Assembly: GCF_015291885.1 (NCBI RefSeq) | Contig: NZ_CP036186.1 | Coordinates: 1,815,001-1,879,000 of the forward strand | Length of the DNA stretch: 64,000 nucleotides | Source of the DNA: Stutzerimonas stutzeri | GTDB taxonomy: Bacteria > Pseudomonadota > Gammaproteobacteria > Pseudomonadales > Pseudomonadaceae | Direction of reading: 5' to 3' | Shown here: positions 33,192 through 41,025 of the stretch, piece after piece | Layout: each line of letters begins with the position of its first letter | How positions within the stretch are numbered: position 1 is the stretch's first letter | Made by a program: the position numbers and the translations under genes | The notes under the pieces: model-generated | Database searches by the model: none | What the model saw: the letters and a program-made list of their open reading frames with translations, nothing else | What the model was told of the DNA's origin: nothing

Positions 33192-33419
33192 TCAAGCCTT
33201 TGGTTTCAACCAGTCGTGTTTCAACGAGTTCCAGAACACTTGCAGGCTGTTGAATCGCGTGTCGACGGCGTTGATGTAGTCATCCAGCCGATCGATTTCA
33301 CGGTGCTGCGCTTTTTGTTCCTGCGCATCAATCTGATCGAGCTGGGCTTCGAGCGCGTTCAGCGACTCGCGCAGTTCACGGATACGATTTTCTGTCTCTA
33401 TGCGACGTTCGCTTTGCAT
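33192..33419 (-). CDS. Small coiled-coil protein between nptA-like and pstS-like genes
   Basis: A 75-residue, highly charged helix-rich protein; residues about 8-45 (ENRIRELRESLNALEAQLDQ and onward) carry heptad-like Leu/Ile spacing of a coiled coil, and the C-terminus has aromatic residues (VFWNSLKHDWLKPKA). ATG 33419 has GAGGCCACCC upstream. It lies 19 bases after the Na/Pi transporter stop and 21 before the PstS-like start, so it is part of the same three-gene operon. No recognised family; a PhoU-like accessory role is speculative. Confidence 0.7.
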   Translation of the reverse strand: MQSERRIETENRIRELRESLNALEAQLDQIDAQEQKAQHREIDRLDDYINAVDTRFNSLQVFWNSLKHDWLKPKA

Positions 33420-33438
33420 GGGTGGCCTCATGGCTGGG

Positions 33439-34599
33439 TCAGAGTTGGCTTCCGCCGATCAATAGCAGAGGCAGGCCGAAAAATACCCCGCCGATGTACG
33501 CCCCGACATAAAGCTTGCTGCGCTGCGCCAGGTTAGCGAGATGCGTCGCGATGGCCGGCGGAATACCGCGCAGGAAGGGCACTACATAGATGATGAGGAT
33601 GCCGAACAGGTTGAACAGCAAATGCACCAGCGCGATCTGCATGGCCAGTTCTGCGGTGGGGCCTGAGATCGCCGTAGCAGCCAGCAGTGCAGTGACGCAG
33701 GTACCGATATTGGTGCCCAGCGTGAAGGGGTACACCTGTTTGAGGGTAAAGACCCCGGTGCCTGCGAGCGGCACGATCAAGGCGGTGGTGGTTGAAGAAG
33801 ACTGAACCAGTACGGTGATGATGGCTCCCGAGGCGATGCCGGAAACCGGGCCACGACCAACGCTGGCGTGCATGATGTTCTTGGCGCGGCCGACCATGAC
33901 CCTGCGTAGCACCTTGCCGATGGCCTGTACCACGAAGAGAATCAGGCCCACCCCGATGATAATCAGTGCGATGCCTGCCCAGACCTGGCTCGGTAGCCAG
34001 GCCACGCTGGCGTTGAGCACGTCGCTGGCAGGGGTGAGTATGGTTTTCATGAAGTTCACGCTCTTCATGTCGACGCTGGTGCTGTCGCTTACCAGCAGCC
34101 CGGCTAGGGCCTCGGACATGCGCTGCAGTGGATGGAATAGCAGCTCCAGCGGCAGCAGGATAGTCACCGCGGTGATGTTGAAGGCATCGTGCACGGTTGC
34201 TGCCGCGAAGGCTCGATGAAACTCGACGCCACTTCGGATGTGGCCCAGGCTGACGATGGTGCTGGTCAATGAGGTGCCGATATTGGCCCCCATGATCAGC
34301 GGAATCGCGATGGGGATTGGCAGTCCGCCGGCCACCATTCCGACAATGATCGAGGTTACGGTACTGGAACTCTGGATCAGCGCGGTGGCCGCAAGGCCGA
34401 TCATCAGGCCGACGAAGGGGTTAGTGGCGAACGCGAATAGTTCTTTCGCATTCTCACCAGTGGCTGCCTTGAACCCATCGCCAATTGCGCCCACTGCCGC
34501 CAGCAGCAGATAGATCAGCGTAACGACCAGCAGCCAGGACAGCCATTGCCGTGTAGCGGCTGTGGGTTGATCGGCGAGGGCACCGGTATTCGTCGTCAT
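33439..34599 (-). CDS. Na+/phosphate cotransporter (NptA/SLC34 family)
   Basis: A 386-residue inner-membrane transporter with eight or nine hydrophobic segments. It contains the two inverted QSSS repeats of the Na/Pi (NptA, SLC34) family: ATALIQSSSTVTSIIVGMV and ITVLVQSSSTTTALIVPLA, each followed by a GANIGTSLTS or GTNIGTCVTA segment. Co-transport of phosphate with Na+ is the expected function. There is no C-terminal PhoU domain as in some bacterial NptA proteins. ATG 34599 has GGGAG at a 9-base distance. It heads the operon with the small coiled-coil and PstS-like genes. Confidence 0.92.
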   Translation of the reverse strand: MTTNTGALADQPTAATRQWLSWLLVVTLIYLLLAAVGAIGDGFKAATGENAKELFAFATNPFVGLMIGLAATALIQSSSTVTSIIVGMVAGGLPIPIAIPLIMGANIGTSLTSTIVSLGHIRSGVEFHRAFAAATVHDAFNITAVTILLPLELLFHPLQRMSEALAGLLVSDSTSVDMKSVNFMKTILTPASDVLNASVAWLPSQVWAGIALIIIGVGLILFVVQAIGKVLRRVMVGRAKNIMHASVGRGPVSGIASGAIITVLVQSSSTTTALIVPLAGTGVFTLKQVYPFTLGTNIGTCVTALLAATAISGPTAELAMQIALVHLLFNLFGILIIYVVPFLRGIPPAIATHLANLAQRSKLYVGAYIGGVFFGLPLLLIGGSQL

Positions 34600-34735
34600 C
34601 AGGCAACTCCCGTGAGCATGTCAGTCGCCCGACGGTGAGCCTTGGGTGTGAATACTTGATGACCGCAGCGGCATTCGCGGACGAACGGCGCCGGAGTTCA
34701 TTGGGGCCTGAAGTGCAGGCGAATGGGCAAACGAA

Positions 34736-34754
34736 AGCCCGCCGATGACGGGCT
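34736..34754 (-). terminator. Terminator after glpD
   Basis: AGCCCG (34736-34741) and CGGGCT (34749-34754) form a stem; read on the minus strand it is followed by TTTCGTTT. It lies 13 bases past the glpD stop. Confidence 0.7.
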
Positions 34755-34767
34755 CTTGGAACTACGC

Positions 34768-36303
34768 TTAGGCTGCGTCGCTGCTGCGTGCGGGTTCGGC
34801 CAACGGCCGCTCTTTCAGGTAGCGTTGCAGGTGTGCGATTTCCGGCTCGCTGAATGCCAGTCCGAGCTTGGTGCGACGCCAGAGGATGTCATCCGCTTGC
34901 GTTGCCCACTCTTCGCTACGCAGGTACTCCACCTCCCGTGCATAGAGCTGTTGGCCAAGGTCTTCGCCAAGTGCGTCTAGCGAGCGTGCGTCGCCCAGCA
35001 TGCGCCATACACGATTGCCGTAGAGGGTCGCCCAACGCTTGGCCAGCGGCACCTCCAGGCCTTGAATCTTGGCCACCAGTTCTTCGGTGAGCGCATCGGC
35101 CGTGCTCATCCCCTCACCGCCAGGCAGTGCCGCATGTGCCGTCCAGCTCTGCCCCATGTCGGGGAAGAATGGTTTTAGCTGGGCCATTGCCGACTCGGCG
35201 AGCTTGCGGTAGGTGGTCAGCTTGCCGCCAAATACCGAGAGCAGGGGCGCCTGTTTCTCTTGCGCCGCCAACGACAGCGTGTAGTCCCGGGTGACGGCGG
35301 AGGGGTTGTCCGACTCGTCGTCACACAACGGCCTGACGCCGGCAAAGGTATGCACGATGTCCCTGGGGGCGAGCTGCTTGCGGAAGTGGGTGTTGGCCAC
35401 CCCCAGCACGTAGGCGATCTCTTCTTCGCTGATGCTCACCTTGGCTGGGTCGCCGCGGTATTCGCGGTCAGTGGTGCCGATCATGGTGTAGCGGTCCAGG
35501 TAGGGGATGGCGAAGACGATACGCCGATCCTCGTTCTGCATGATGTAGGCCTGCTCGCCCTCGTACAGTCTGGGCACGATGATGTGGCTGCCCTGAATCA
35601 GGCGAATGCCGTACGGTGAACGCTGCTGCAGGTTCTCACCGATGAACTGCGCTACCCAGGGCCCTGCCGCGTTGACTAGCGCCTTGGCACGTAGCGAGAA
35701 CCGACTGCCGTCATCACGCTGCAGCTCGACATGCCAGATGCCGCCAGCGCGTTTGGCGCTCAGGCATTGCGTGCGGGTATGGATATGCGCGCCTTTCTCG
35801 CGAGCCGCCATGGCGTTGAGCACAACCAGCCGGGCATCGTCTACCCAACAATCCGAGTATTCGAAACCGCGAGTAATGGCGGGCTTGAGCGGGCTTTCTT
35901 TGCCAAACCGCAATCCCCGCGAAGCTGGCAGCTTCTTGCGCATTCCCAGGTTGTCGTAAAGGAAAAGACCTGCGCGGATCATCCATGCCGGTCGCAGGTG
36001 CGGGCGGTGGGGTAGGACAAAGCGCATTGGCTTGACGATATGCGGCGCCTTGGCCAGCAGCACTTCACGCTCGGCCAGCGCTTCGCGGACCAGGCGGAAT
36101 TCGTAGTGCTCCAGGTAGCGCAGACCACCGTGGATGAGCTTGCTGCTCGCCGATGACGTATGGCTGGCCAGATCATCGCGTTCGCACAGGAACACCGACA
36201 GCCCGCGGCCAGCTGCATCGGCAGCGATACCGACACCATTGATACCGCCGCCAATTACGGCGACGTCATAGAGCTCGGAGACGGGCTGGGCGGAATGTGG
36301 CAC
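34768..36303 (-). CDS. glpD: Aerobic glycerol-3-phosphate dehydrogenase
   Basis: GlpD, 511 residues, is a membrane-associated FAD enzyme oxidising glycerol 3-phosphate to dihydroxyacetone phosphate and passing electrons to quinone. The FAD motif VAVIGGGINGVGIAADAAGRG is at about residue 14, followed by SSASSKLIHGGLRYL, NAAGPWV and the catalytic FAGVRPLCDDES. I place the start at GTG 36303 because GAGGAG lies 6 bases upstream and the protein then aligns with P. aeruginosa GlpD; ATGs at 36345 and 36366 lack ribosome sites and the first lies inside an operator palindrome. It is last in the glpF-glpK-glpR-glpD locus and ends at a terminator. Confidence 0.95.
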   Translation of the reverse strand: MPHSAQPVSELYDVAVIGGGINGVGIAADAAGRGLSVFLCERDDLASHTSSASSKLIHGGLRYLEHYEFRLVREALAEREVLLAKAPHIVKPMRFVLPHRPHLRPAWMIRAGLFLYDNLGMRKKLPASRGLRFGKESPLKPAITRGFEYSDCWVDDARLVVLNAMAAREKGAHIHTRTQCLSAKRAGGIWHVELQRDDGSRFSLRAKALVNAAGPWVAQFIGENLQQRSPYGIRLIQGSHIIVPRLYEGEQAYIMQNEDRRIVFAIPYLDRYTMIGTTDREYRGDPAKVSISEEEIAYVLGVANTHFRKQLAPRDIVHTFAGVRPLCDDESDNPSAVTRDYTLSLAAQEKQAPLLSVFGGKLTTYRKLAESAMAQLKPFFPDMGQSWTAHAALPGGEGMSTADALTEELVAKIQGLEVPLAKRWATLYGNRVWRMLGDARSLDALGEDLGQQLYAREVEYLRSEEWATQADDILWRRTKLGLAFSEPEIAHLQRYLKERPLAEPARSSDAA

Positions 36304-36327
36304 GGGCTTCTCCTCGGAAACGAAGGT

Positions 36328-36345
36328 ATGTTCGGTTTTGAACAT
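36328..36345. promoter_or_regulatory. Candidate GlpR operator upstream of glpD
   Basis: ATGTTC-N6-GAACAT is a perfect 18-bp inverted repeat 25 bases upstream of the glpD GTG. Further TTCGAA-containing half-sites (ATGTTCGAA near 36389 and ATATTCGAAC near 36404) occur upstream in an AT-rich stretch. The same TTCG/CGAA motif recurs in the glpF promoter, so GlpR is the likely ligand. Confidence 0.6.
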
Positions 36346-36617
36346 GCTATTCGTAAAAGAATCCATGCGAAAGCAGAAATGTTCGAAATTAGTTAAAAAA
36401 GAAAATATTCGAACTTTGGGTGTTTATGATTGATTGTCGCTGCTTGGGCTGCAATGCCGGACTCATAGCGCCGAGCGGCCAGGCTTCGTCTGCCCGGAAG
36501 CGCCCGAATTCGTTACGAGCGGCTTTCGTCACGAAAAATACAGAAGCGTTGACTGGGGTTTATTTGCGCTCAAGACTCGACGCTCCCTGAACGCTTTTGC
36601 AGGTTCGGCACGATCTC

Positions 36618-36641
36618 GTGTGGGAGCGGACTTGTCCGCGA
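36618..36641. repeat. Pseudomonas-type REP element
   Basis: The sequence centred on GGGAGCGGACTTGTCCGCGA is a single copy of the common pseudomonad repetitive extragenic palindrome (usual form GGGAGCGGGCTTGCCCGCGA), with GCGGAC pairing with GTCCGC. It lies 17 bases beyond the glpR stop, where REPs typically occur and may protect mRNA ends. Confidence 0.8.
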
Positions 36642-36657
36642 CTAACGCGCTGCCAGG

Positions 36658-37416
36658 TTACTCGGCGATTTCCAGTTGCACCTTGTGGCGGGCCAGCAGC
36701 TCGGTGAAGAGTTCCGATGGTGCCGAGTCAGTGAACAGGCAGTCGATCTGCTCCAGTGAACCCAGGCGTGTCATGGCGCTGCGGCCGAACTTGCTGGAAT
36801 CCGCGGCCAGGAAAACCTTGCGCGCGTTGTGGATGATTGCCTGGGAGACACGAACTTCCTGGTAGTCGAAGTCGAGCAGGGTGCCGTCTTCGTCGATGCC
36901 GCTGATGCCGATCAGCGCAAAGTCGACCTTGAACTGGCTGATGAAATCCGCCGTCGCCTGGCCCACCACGCCGCCATCGCTGCGCACGTTGCCGCCGGCG
37001 ATCAACACGTCGAAGTCTTCCTTGGTGCTGAGAATGCTCGCCACGTGAAGATCGTTGGTGATTATCTTCAGATCGCGATGATTGAGCAGGGCCTGAGCTA
37101 TGGCCTCGGTGGTGGTGCCGATGTTGATGAACAGCGAAGCCTGGTCGGGAATCCGTGCGGCCATGGCCGCTGCTATACGCAGCTTCTCGTCACGCATCTG
37201 GTGAGCGCGCTGGCTATAGGTAGTGTTCTGCACGCTGGAGTCGTAAGCGGCGCCGCCGTGGTAGCGCCGCAGCAGGCCGGCATCGCCAAGCTGATTGATG
37301 TCGCGGCGGATGGTTTGCGGCGTGACAGCGAAGTGCCGCGCCAGCTCATCGATGCTCACGTAGCCGCGCTCGCGCACGAGTTCCAGAATGTTCTGCTGTC
37401 GGGGCGCCAGGCTCAT
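36658..37416 (-). CDS. glpR: Glycerol-3-phosphate regulon repressor
   Basis: GlpR, 252 residues, is a DeoR-family repressor relieved by glycerol 3-phosphate. The N-terminal HTH reads [20 protein letters not shown] with [13 protein letters not shown], and the sugar-phosphate-binding domain shows [15 protein letters not shown] and [25 protein letters not shown] precedes ATG 37416. It lies 133 bases after glpK, separated by a long hairpin, and upstream of glpD; the glpFKRD order is characteristic of Pseudomonas. It probably controls both the glpF and glpD promoters, where TTCG/CGAA palindromes occur. Confidence 0.95.
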   Translation of the reverse strand: MSLAPRQQNILELVRERGYVSIDELARHFAVTPQTIRRDINQLGDAGLLRRYHGGAAYDSSVQNTTYSQRAHQMRDEKLRIAAAMAARIPDQASLFINIGTTTEAIAQALLNHRDLKIITNDLHVASILSTKEDFDVLIAGGNVRSDGGVVGQATADFISQFKVDFALIGISGIDEDGTLLDFDYQEVRVSQAIIHNARKVFLAADSSKFGRSAMTRLGSLEQIDCLFTDSAPSELFTELLARHKVQLEIAE

Positions 37417-37502
37417 GAGGCTTCCTTATTCGCTGTTGTGCGGGAAGCATGCCGTAGTCTGGCGTTCGATTAAAGCGCCGCCTGTTCGAATTCGCGCATA
37501 CC

Positions 37503-37536
37503 GCGCCCGCTTCCGAATGATCGGAGATGCGGGCGC
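37503..37536. terminator. Hairpin between glpK and glpR
   Basis: GCGCCCGC (37503-37510) pairs with GCGGGCGC (37529-37536), and the inner TTCCGA/TCGGAG extends the stem. It lies just past the glpK stop on the minus strand and may attenuate read-through into glpR. Confidence 0.6.
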
Positions 37537-37549
37537 TGACAGCGTTCGA

Positions 37550-39058
37550 TCAGTCCTCGGCCCAGTTGCGCGTGCGGTCGACCGCCTTCTGCCACCCGCG
37601 ATAGAGCGCTTCGCGCTGTTCGCTTCCGCACGCCGGTTCGAATACCCGCTCGATGCTGCTCTTGCTGCGCAACTCGTCGAGATCGCTCCAGAAACCGGTC
37701 GCCAGACCTGCCAGGTAGGCGGCGCCCAGCGCGGTGGTTTCCTTCATCTGCGGCCGTTCAACCTGAGTACCGAGCATATCGGCCTGGAATTGCATGAGGA
37801 AGTTGTTGGCTACCGCGCCGCCGTCCACGCGCAGGGCGCGCAAGCGCTCGCCCGCGTCCTGCTGCATGGCATCTAGCACGTCGCGGGTCTGGTAGGCGAT
37901 GGACTCCAGCGCTGCACGGATCAGGTGATCGACCTTGACTCCGCGGGTCAGGCCAAACAGTGCGCCACGGGCACGCGGGTCCCAGTAGGGCGCGCCTAAA
38001 CCGGTGAAGGCTGGCACCAGGTAGATGCCGTTGCTGTTCGGCACCTTGGTGGCGAAGTATTCCGAATCCAGCGACTCGTTGAGCACCTTCAGTTCATCAC
38101 GCAGCCACTGCACGGTGGAGCCACCATTGAAGATGGCGCCTTCCAGTGCGTAGTTCACTTCTCCGCGCGGTCCGCAGGCGATTGTCGTCAGCAGCCCATG
38201 TTCGGATTGCACCGCCTTGGTGCCGGTGTTCATCAGCAGGAAACAGCCGGTACCGTACGTGTTCTTGGCTTGGCCTGGCTCTACGCACATCTGGCCGAAC
38301 AGGGCGGCCTGCTGATCCCCGGCGATACCGGCGATTGGAATGCCGGTGCTCTGGCCCGAACCAAGGTAGGCGTGACCATAAACTTCCGAGGACGAGCGCA
38401 CTTCTGGCAGCATCTCGCGCGGGATGTCCAGCGCCTCGAGCATTACCGGGTCCCAATCCAGCTTGTGAATGTCGAACAGCATGGTGCGCGAGGCGTTGGT
38501 GTAGTCGGTGACGTGGGCCTTGCCCTGGGTCATCTTCCAGATCAGCCAGCAGTCGACGGTGCCGAACAACAGTTCTCCACGCCGGGCACGTTCGCGGCTG
38601 CCTTCCACATGGTCGAGAATCCATTTGATCTTGGTGCCGGAGAAGTAGGGGTCGATCACCAGGCCGGTAGTCTTGCGGATGTGATCGTTCATACCGTCGC
38701 GCTTGAGCTGATCGCAGATCGGCGTGCTCTGACGACTCTGCCAGACGATGGCGTTGTAGATCGGTCGGCCGGTGATCTTGTCCCAGACGATGGCAGTCTC
38801 GCGCTGGTTGGTGATGCCAATCGCCGCCACCTGCTCGTTGGTGATGCCGGCCTGGGCCAGGGCTTCAACGAATACGCCGCTCTGGGTCGCCCAGATTTCC
38901 ATCGGGTCGTGTTCGACCCAGCTCGGCTGCGGATAGATCTGCGCGAACTCGCGTTGGGCGATGGTCACCACGTTGGCGTTGCGGTCCAGCACGATGGCGC
39001 GGGAGCTGGTGGTGCCCTGGTCGAGGGCGACGATGAATTGCTTGTTCTGATTACTCAT
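37550..39058 (-). CDS. glpK: Glycerol kinase
   Basis: GlpK, 502 residues, phosphorylates glycerol with ATP, trapping it in the cell. It shows the FGGY-family signatures: the N-terminal phosphate loop [18 protein letters not shown], substrate-contacting residues in [28 protein letters not shown], the second phosphate motif [17 protein letters not shown] and the adenosine loop [16 protein letters not shown]. The length equals the family norm. AAGGAAACGTCGCC precedes ATG 39058. It follows glpF by 12 bases, so they are co-transcribed. Confidence 0.97.
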   Translation of the reverse strand: MSNQNKQFIVALDQGTTSSRAIVLDRNANVVTIAQREFAQIYPQPSWVEHDPMEIWATQSGVFVEALAQAGITNEQVAAIGITNQRETAIVWDKITGRPIYNAIVWQSRQSTPICDQLKRDGMNDHIRKTTGLVIDPYFSGTKIKWILDHVEGSRERARRGELLFGTVDCWLIWKMTQGKAHVTDYTNASRTMLFDIHKLDWDPVMLEALDIPREMLPEVRSSSEVYGHAYLGSGQSTGIPIAGIAGDQQAALFGQMCVEPGQAKNTYGTGCFLLMNTGTKAVQSEHGLLTTIACGPRGEVNYALEGAIFNGGSTVQWLRDELKVLNESLDSEYFATKVPNSNGIYLVPAFTGLGAPYWDPRARGALFGLTRGVKVDHLIRAALESIAYQTRDVLDAMQQDAGERLRALRVDGGAVANNFLMQFQADMLGTQVERPQMKETTALGAAYLAGLATGFWSDLDELRSKSSIERVFEPACGSEQREALYRGWQKAVDRTRNWAED

Positions 39059-39070
39059 GGCGACGTTTCC

Positions 39071-39952
39071 TTAGCGAACTTTGCTGACATCGGGCTGTGC
39101 GGAGCCCATTTCGGCAGGGGCCTTTTCCTTGGGTATCGGTACATCACAGGCGGCCGAGCCAACGCCTGGCAGATGCCTGCAGATCAGCGCCTTGTAACCC
39201 GCGGCACCCAGGCAGGCGCCGAGAATAGGGGCAAAAATCGGAACCAGGAAGTACGGAATGTCTTTCCCTCCAGTGAAAGCGACGTCGCCCCAGCCTGCGA
39301 AGAAGGTCATCAACTTGGGCCCGAAATCCCGCGCAGGATTCATCGCGAAGCCAGTCAGCGGGCCCATCGCGCCACCGATGACGGCGATCAGCAGGCCTAT
39401 CAGTAGGGGGGCCAGTGGGCCGCTTGGCAAGCCGTTGCCGTCGTCTGTGATGGCCATGATCATCGCCAGCAGAATGGCGGTGATCACTACTTCCACGAGG
39501 AACGCCTGGCCGAATGACAACGAGGCGTGCGGGTAGGTGGAGAAGATAGAAGCGAGCTCAAGACTCTCGACGCTGCCGCGGACCATCTGCTGGGCCTGTT
39601 CGAAATCGAAGAACAGGCTGCTGTACAGCCCGTAGACCAACGCAGCGGAACAGAAGGCGCCGGCCACCTGCGCCAGGATGTAAGCCGGGACGCGGTGCCG
39701 TTCGAAGGTGCCGAATAGCCACAGCGCGATGGTAACGGCGGGGTTCAGGTGAGCACCGGAAACGCCGGCGGCAAGATACACCGCCATCGAAACACCGATG
39801 CCCCAGATGATGCTGATTTCCCACAGCCCCAGATCGGCGCCGCCGAGCTTTAGCGCTGCGACGCAGCCGGTACCGAAAAAGATGAGAAGGGCAGTGCCGA
39901 GAAATTCGGCGATGCATTGTCCCTTGAGCGTCGGGACGATGGGCGTACTCAT
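39071..39952 (-). CDS. glpF: Glycerol uptake facilitator (aquaglyceroporin)
   Basis: GlpF, 293 residues, is a six-helix channel for glycerol diffusion. Both pore-lining NPA motifs are present: SGAHLNPAVTIALW and GFAMNPARDFGP, the second followed by the Asp that marks glycerol channels. The N-terminus reads GQCIAEFLGTALLIFFGTGC. The C-terminal tail after the last helix (ACDVPIPKEKAPAEMG) is a polar extension. ATG 39952 has GAGG at 8 bases; an in-frame codon at 39994 is rejected. It is first in the glp locus with a strong promoter upstream. Confidence 0.95.
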   Translation of the reverse strand: MSTPIVPTLKGQCIAEFLGTALLIFFGTGCVAALKLGGADLGLWEISIIWGIGVSMAVYLAAGVSGAHLNPAVTIALWLFGTFERHRVPAYILAQVAGAFCSAALVYGLYSSLFFDFEQAQQMVRGSVESLELASIFSTYPHASLSFGQAFLVEVVITAILLAMIMAITDDGNGLPSGPLAPLLIGLLIAVIGGAMGPLTGFAMNPARDFGPKLMTFFAGWGDVAFTGGKDIPYFLVPIFAPILGACLGAAGYKALICRHLPGVGSAACDVPIPKEKAPAEMGSAQPDVSKVR

Positions 39953-40007
39953 GCGCGGAGCCTCGTTCGTTTGTTTTTGTTTTATTCCGAGCACTGCGTT
40001 CGTTCGG

Positions 40008-40053
40008 AATTGTTCGGAAACGAAAACTTAGAGGCAAAGAATGCAGCTGTCAA
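40008..40053 (-). promoter_or_regulatory. glpF promoter with candidate GlpR operator
   Basis: On the minus strand TTGACA (40053-40048), a 17-base spacer and TAAGTT (40030-40025) form a strong sigma-70 promoter. The -10 region is overlapped by TTTTCGTTTCCGAACAA (about 40009-40025), resembling the glpD operator, and AATGTTCGAAT lies just upstream (about 40061-40071), a double GlpR arrangement. Confidence 0.7.
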
Positions 40054-40185
40054 AGTAAAAATTCGAACATTTTATGGGCGCGATGCGGGAACAAACGATG
40101 GTGCTTGCTGTCGCCGCGGTCGCGAGTCTTCGCCGTGACCGATGAAGCCTTGCCAACCGGGAGGGCGTTGGAAGCCGTCGGTGTC

Positions 40186-40950
40186 TTAGCGCCGACGCCG
40201 CCAGAGGCGCCAGCCGAGCAGCAGATCGTCAGCCATCGGCACCAGAGCCAGTGCCAGCAGCAAGGCGGCCAGCGGGACCGTGGCGATGAAGCCGAAATGC
40301 TTGAAGCCGGCTGCGCCGCCCAATCCGCCGACGAAGAAGCTCATCACCATCAGCAGGTTGATACGCAGGCGCTGTCGGTTGGCCCGAACCGGTGGCATGT
40401 CGTCATGACGATTGCGGTTGAAGTAGATCAGCCTGCCCAGCTCGATGCCGATGTCGGTCACCATGCCGGTGATATGGGTGGTGCGCACTTCGGCATTGGA
40501 GAGTTTGGTGATGATTGCGTTCTGCAGGCCCATGATGAAGCACAGCAGGACCACGGTCAGCGGCACGAAGAAACCCGGAATCGTCATCAGCCGTGCGCCG
40601 AGGATACCGAATAGCAGCAACAGTCCGGCTTCCAGCGCCAGCGGTAGCGCGTACTGGCTATGCAGGCGGCGACGCCGCGAGAAATTGATCATCAGCGTCG
40701 AGCACATTGCGCCAAGAACGAACGAGAGCAATGCACCGAAGCCTGCCAGCGCCAGATCGGTGGCACCGAGGGCCAGGTTGTCGGCCATTGCCGAAACGAT
40801 GCCGGTCATGTGCGAGGTGTACTGCTGGACGGCGATGAACCCGCCGGCATTGGCGGCACCCGCGACAAACGCGAGGCACAGGCCGAGCTGACGATTGCTA
40901 TTGGCGGACCGTCGGCGATCGGTCAGACGACGGGCGTACTTGATCGGCAT
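40186..40950 (-). CDS. DUF1275 (YoaK-like) membrane protein
   Basis: A 254-residue inner-membrane protein with about six hydrophobic segments: LCLAFVAGAANAGGFIAVQQYTSHMTG near the N-terminus (the DUF1275 signature), AGFGALLSFVLGAMCST, LEAGLLLLFGILGARL and IPGFFVPLTVVLLCFIMGLQNAI, followed by THITGMVTDIGIELG. DUF1275 proteins are widespread and of uncertain transport role. The C-terminus ends in an Arg-rich tail (WRLWRRRR). ATG 40950 is plausible. It stands between the glp locus and the helicase gene. Confidence 0.88.
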   Translation of the reverse strand: MPIKYARRLTDRRRSANSNRQLGLCLAFVAGAANAGGFIAVQQYTSHMTGIVSAMADNLALGATDLALAGFGALLSFVLGAMCSTLMINFSRRRRLHSQYALPLALEAGLLLLFGILGARLMTIPGFFVPLTVVLLCFIMGLQNAIITKLSNAEVRTTHITGMVTDIGIELGRLIYFNRNRHDDMPPVRANRQRLRINLLMVMSFFVGGLGGAAGFKHFGFIATVPLAALLLALALVPMADDLLLGWRLWRRRR

Positions 40951-41025
40951 GGCAGGCTCGCGCTCGGCAGCAAAGCGGCGATTATAGAGCGGCCGGCCTG
41001 GCTGGATTGCGATTGGTGGATATTC

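Larger units (their letters stand above)
36304..36657. other. glpR-glpD intergenic region
   Basis: These 354 bases between glpR and glpD hold an AT-rich promoter and operator segment near glpD (36328-36420), a less AT-rich middle without recognisable genes, and a REP element at 36618-36641. No further gene is supported. Confidence 0.6.

Noticed and set aside
34768..36366. Earlier glpD starts at 36345 or 36366
   Set aside because: They lack ribosome sites and overlap operator sequence; GTG 36303 has GAGGAG at a good distance and gives the family length.
38198..39406. A 402-codon plus-strand frame opposite glpK and glpF
   Set aside because: The opposite strand has intact glycerol kinase and facilitator genes; the frame has no recognisable motif.
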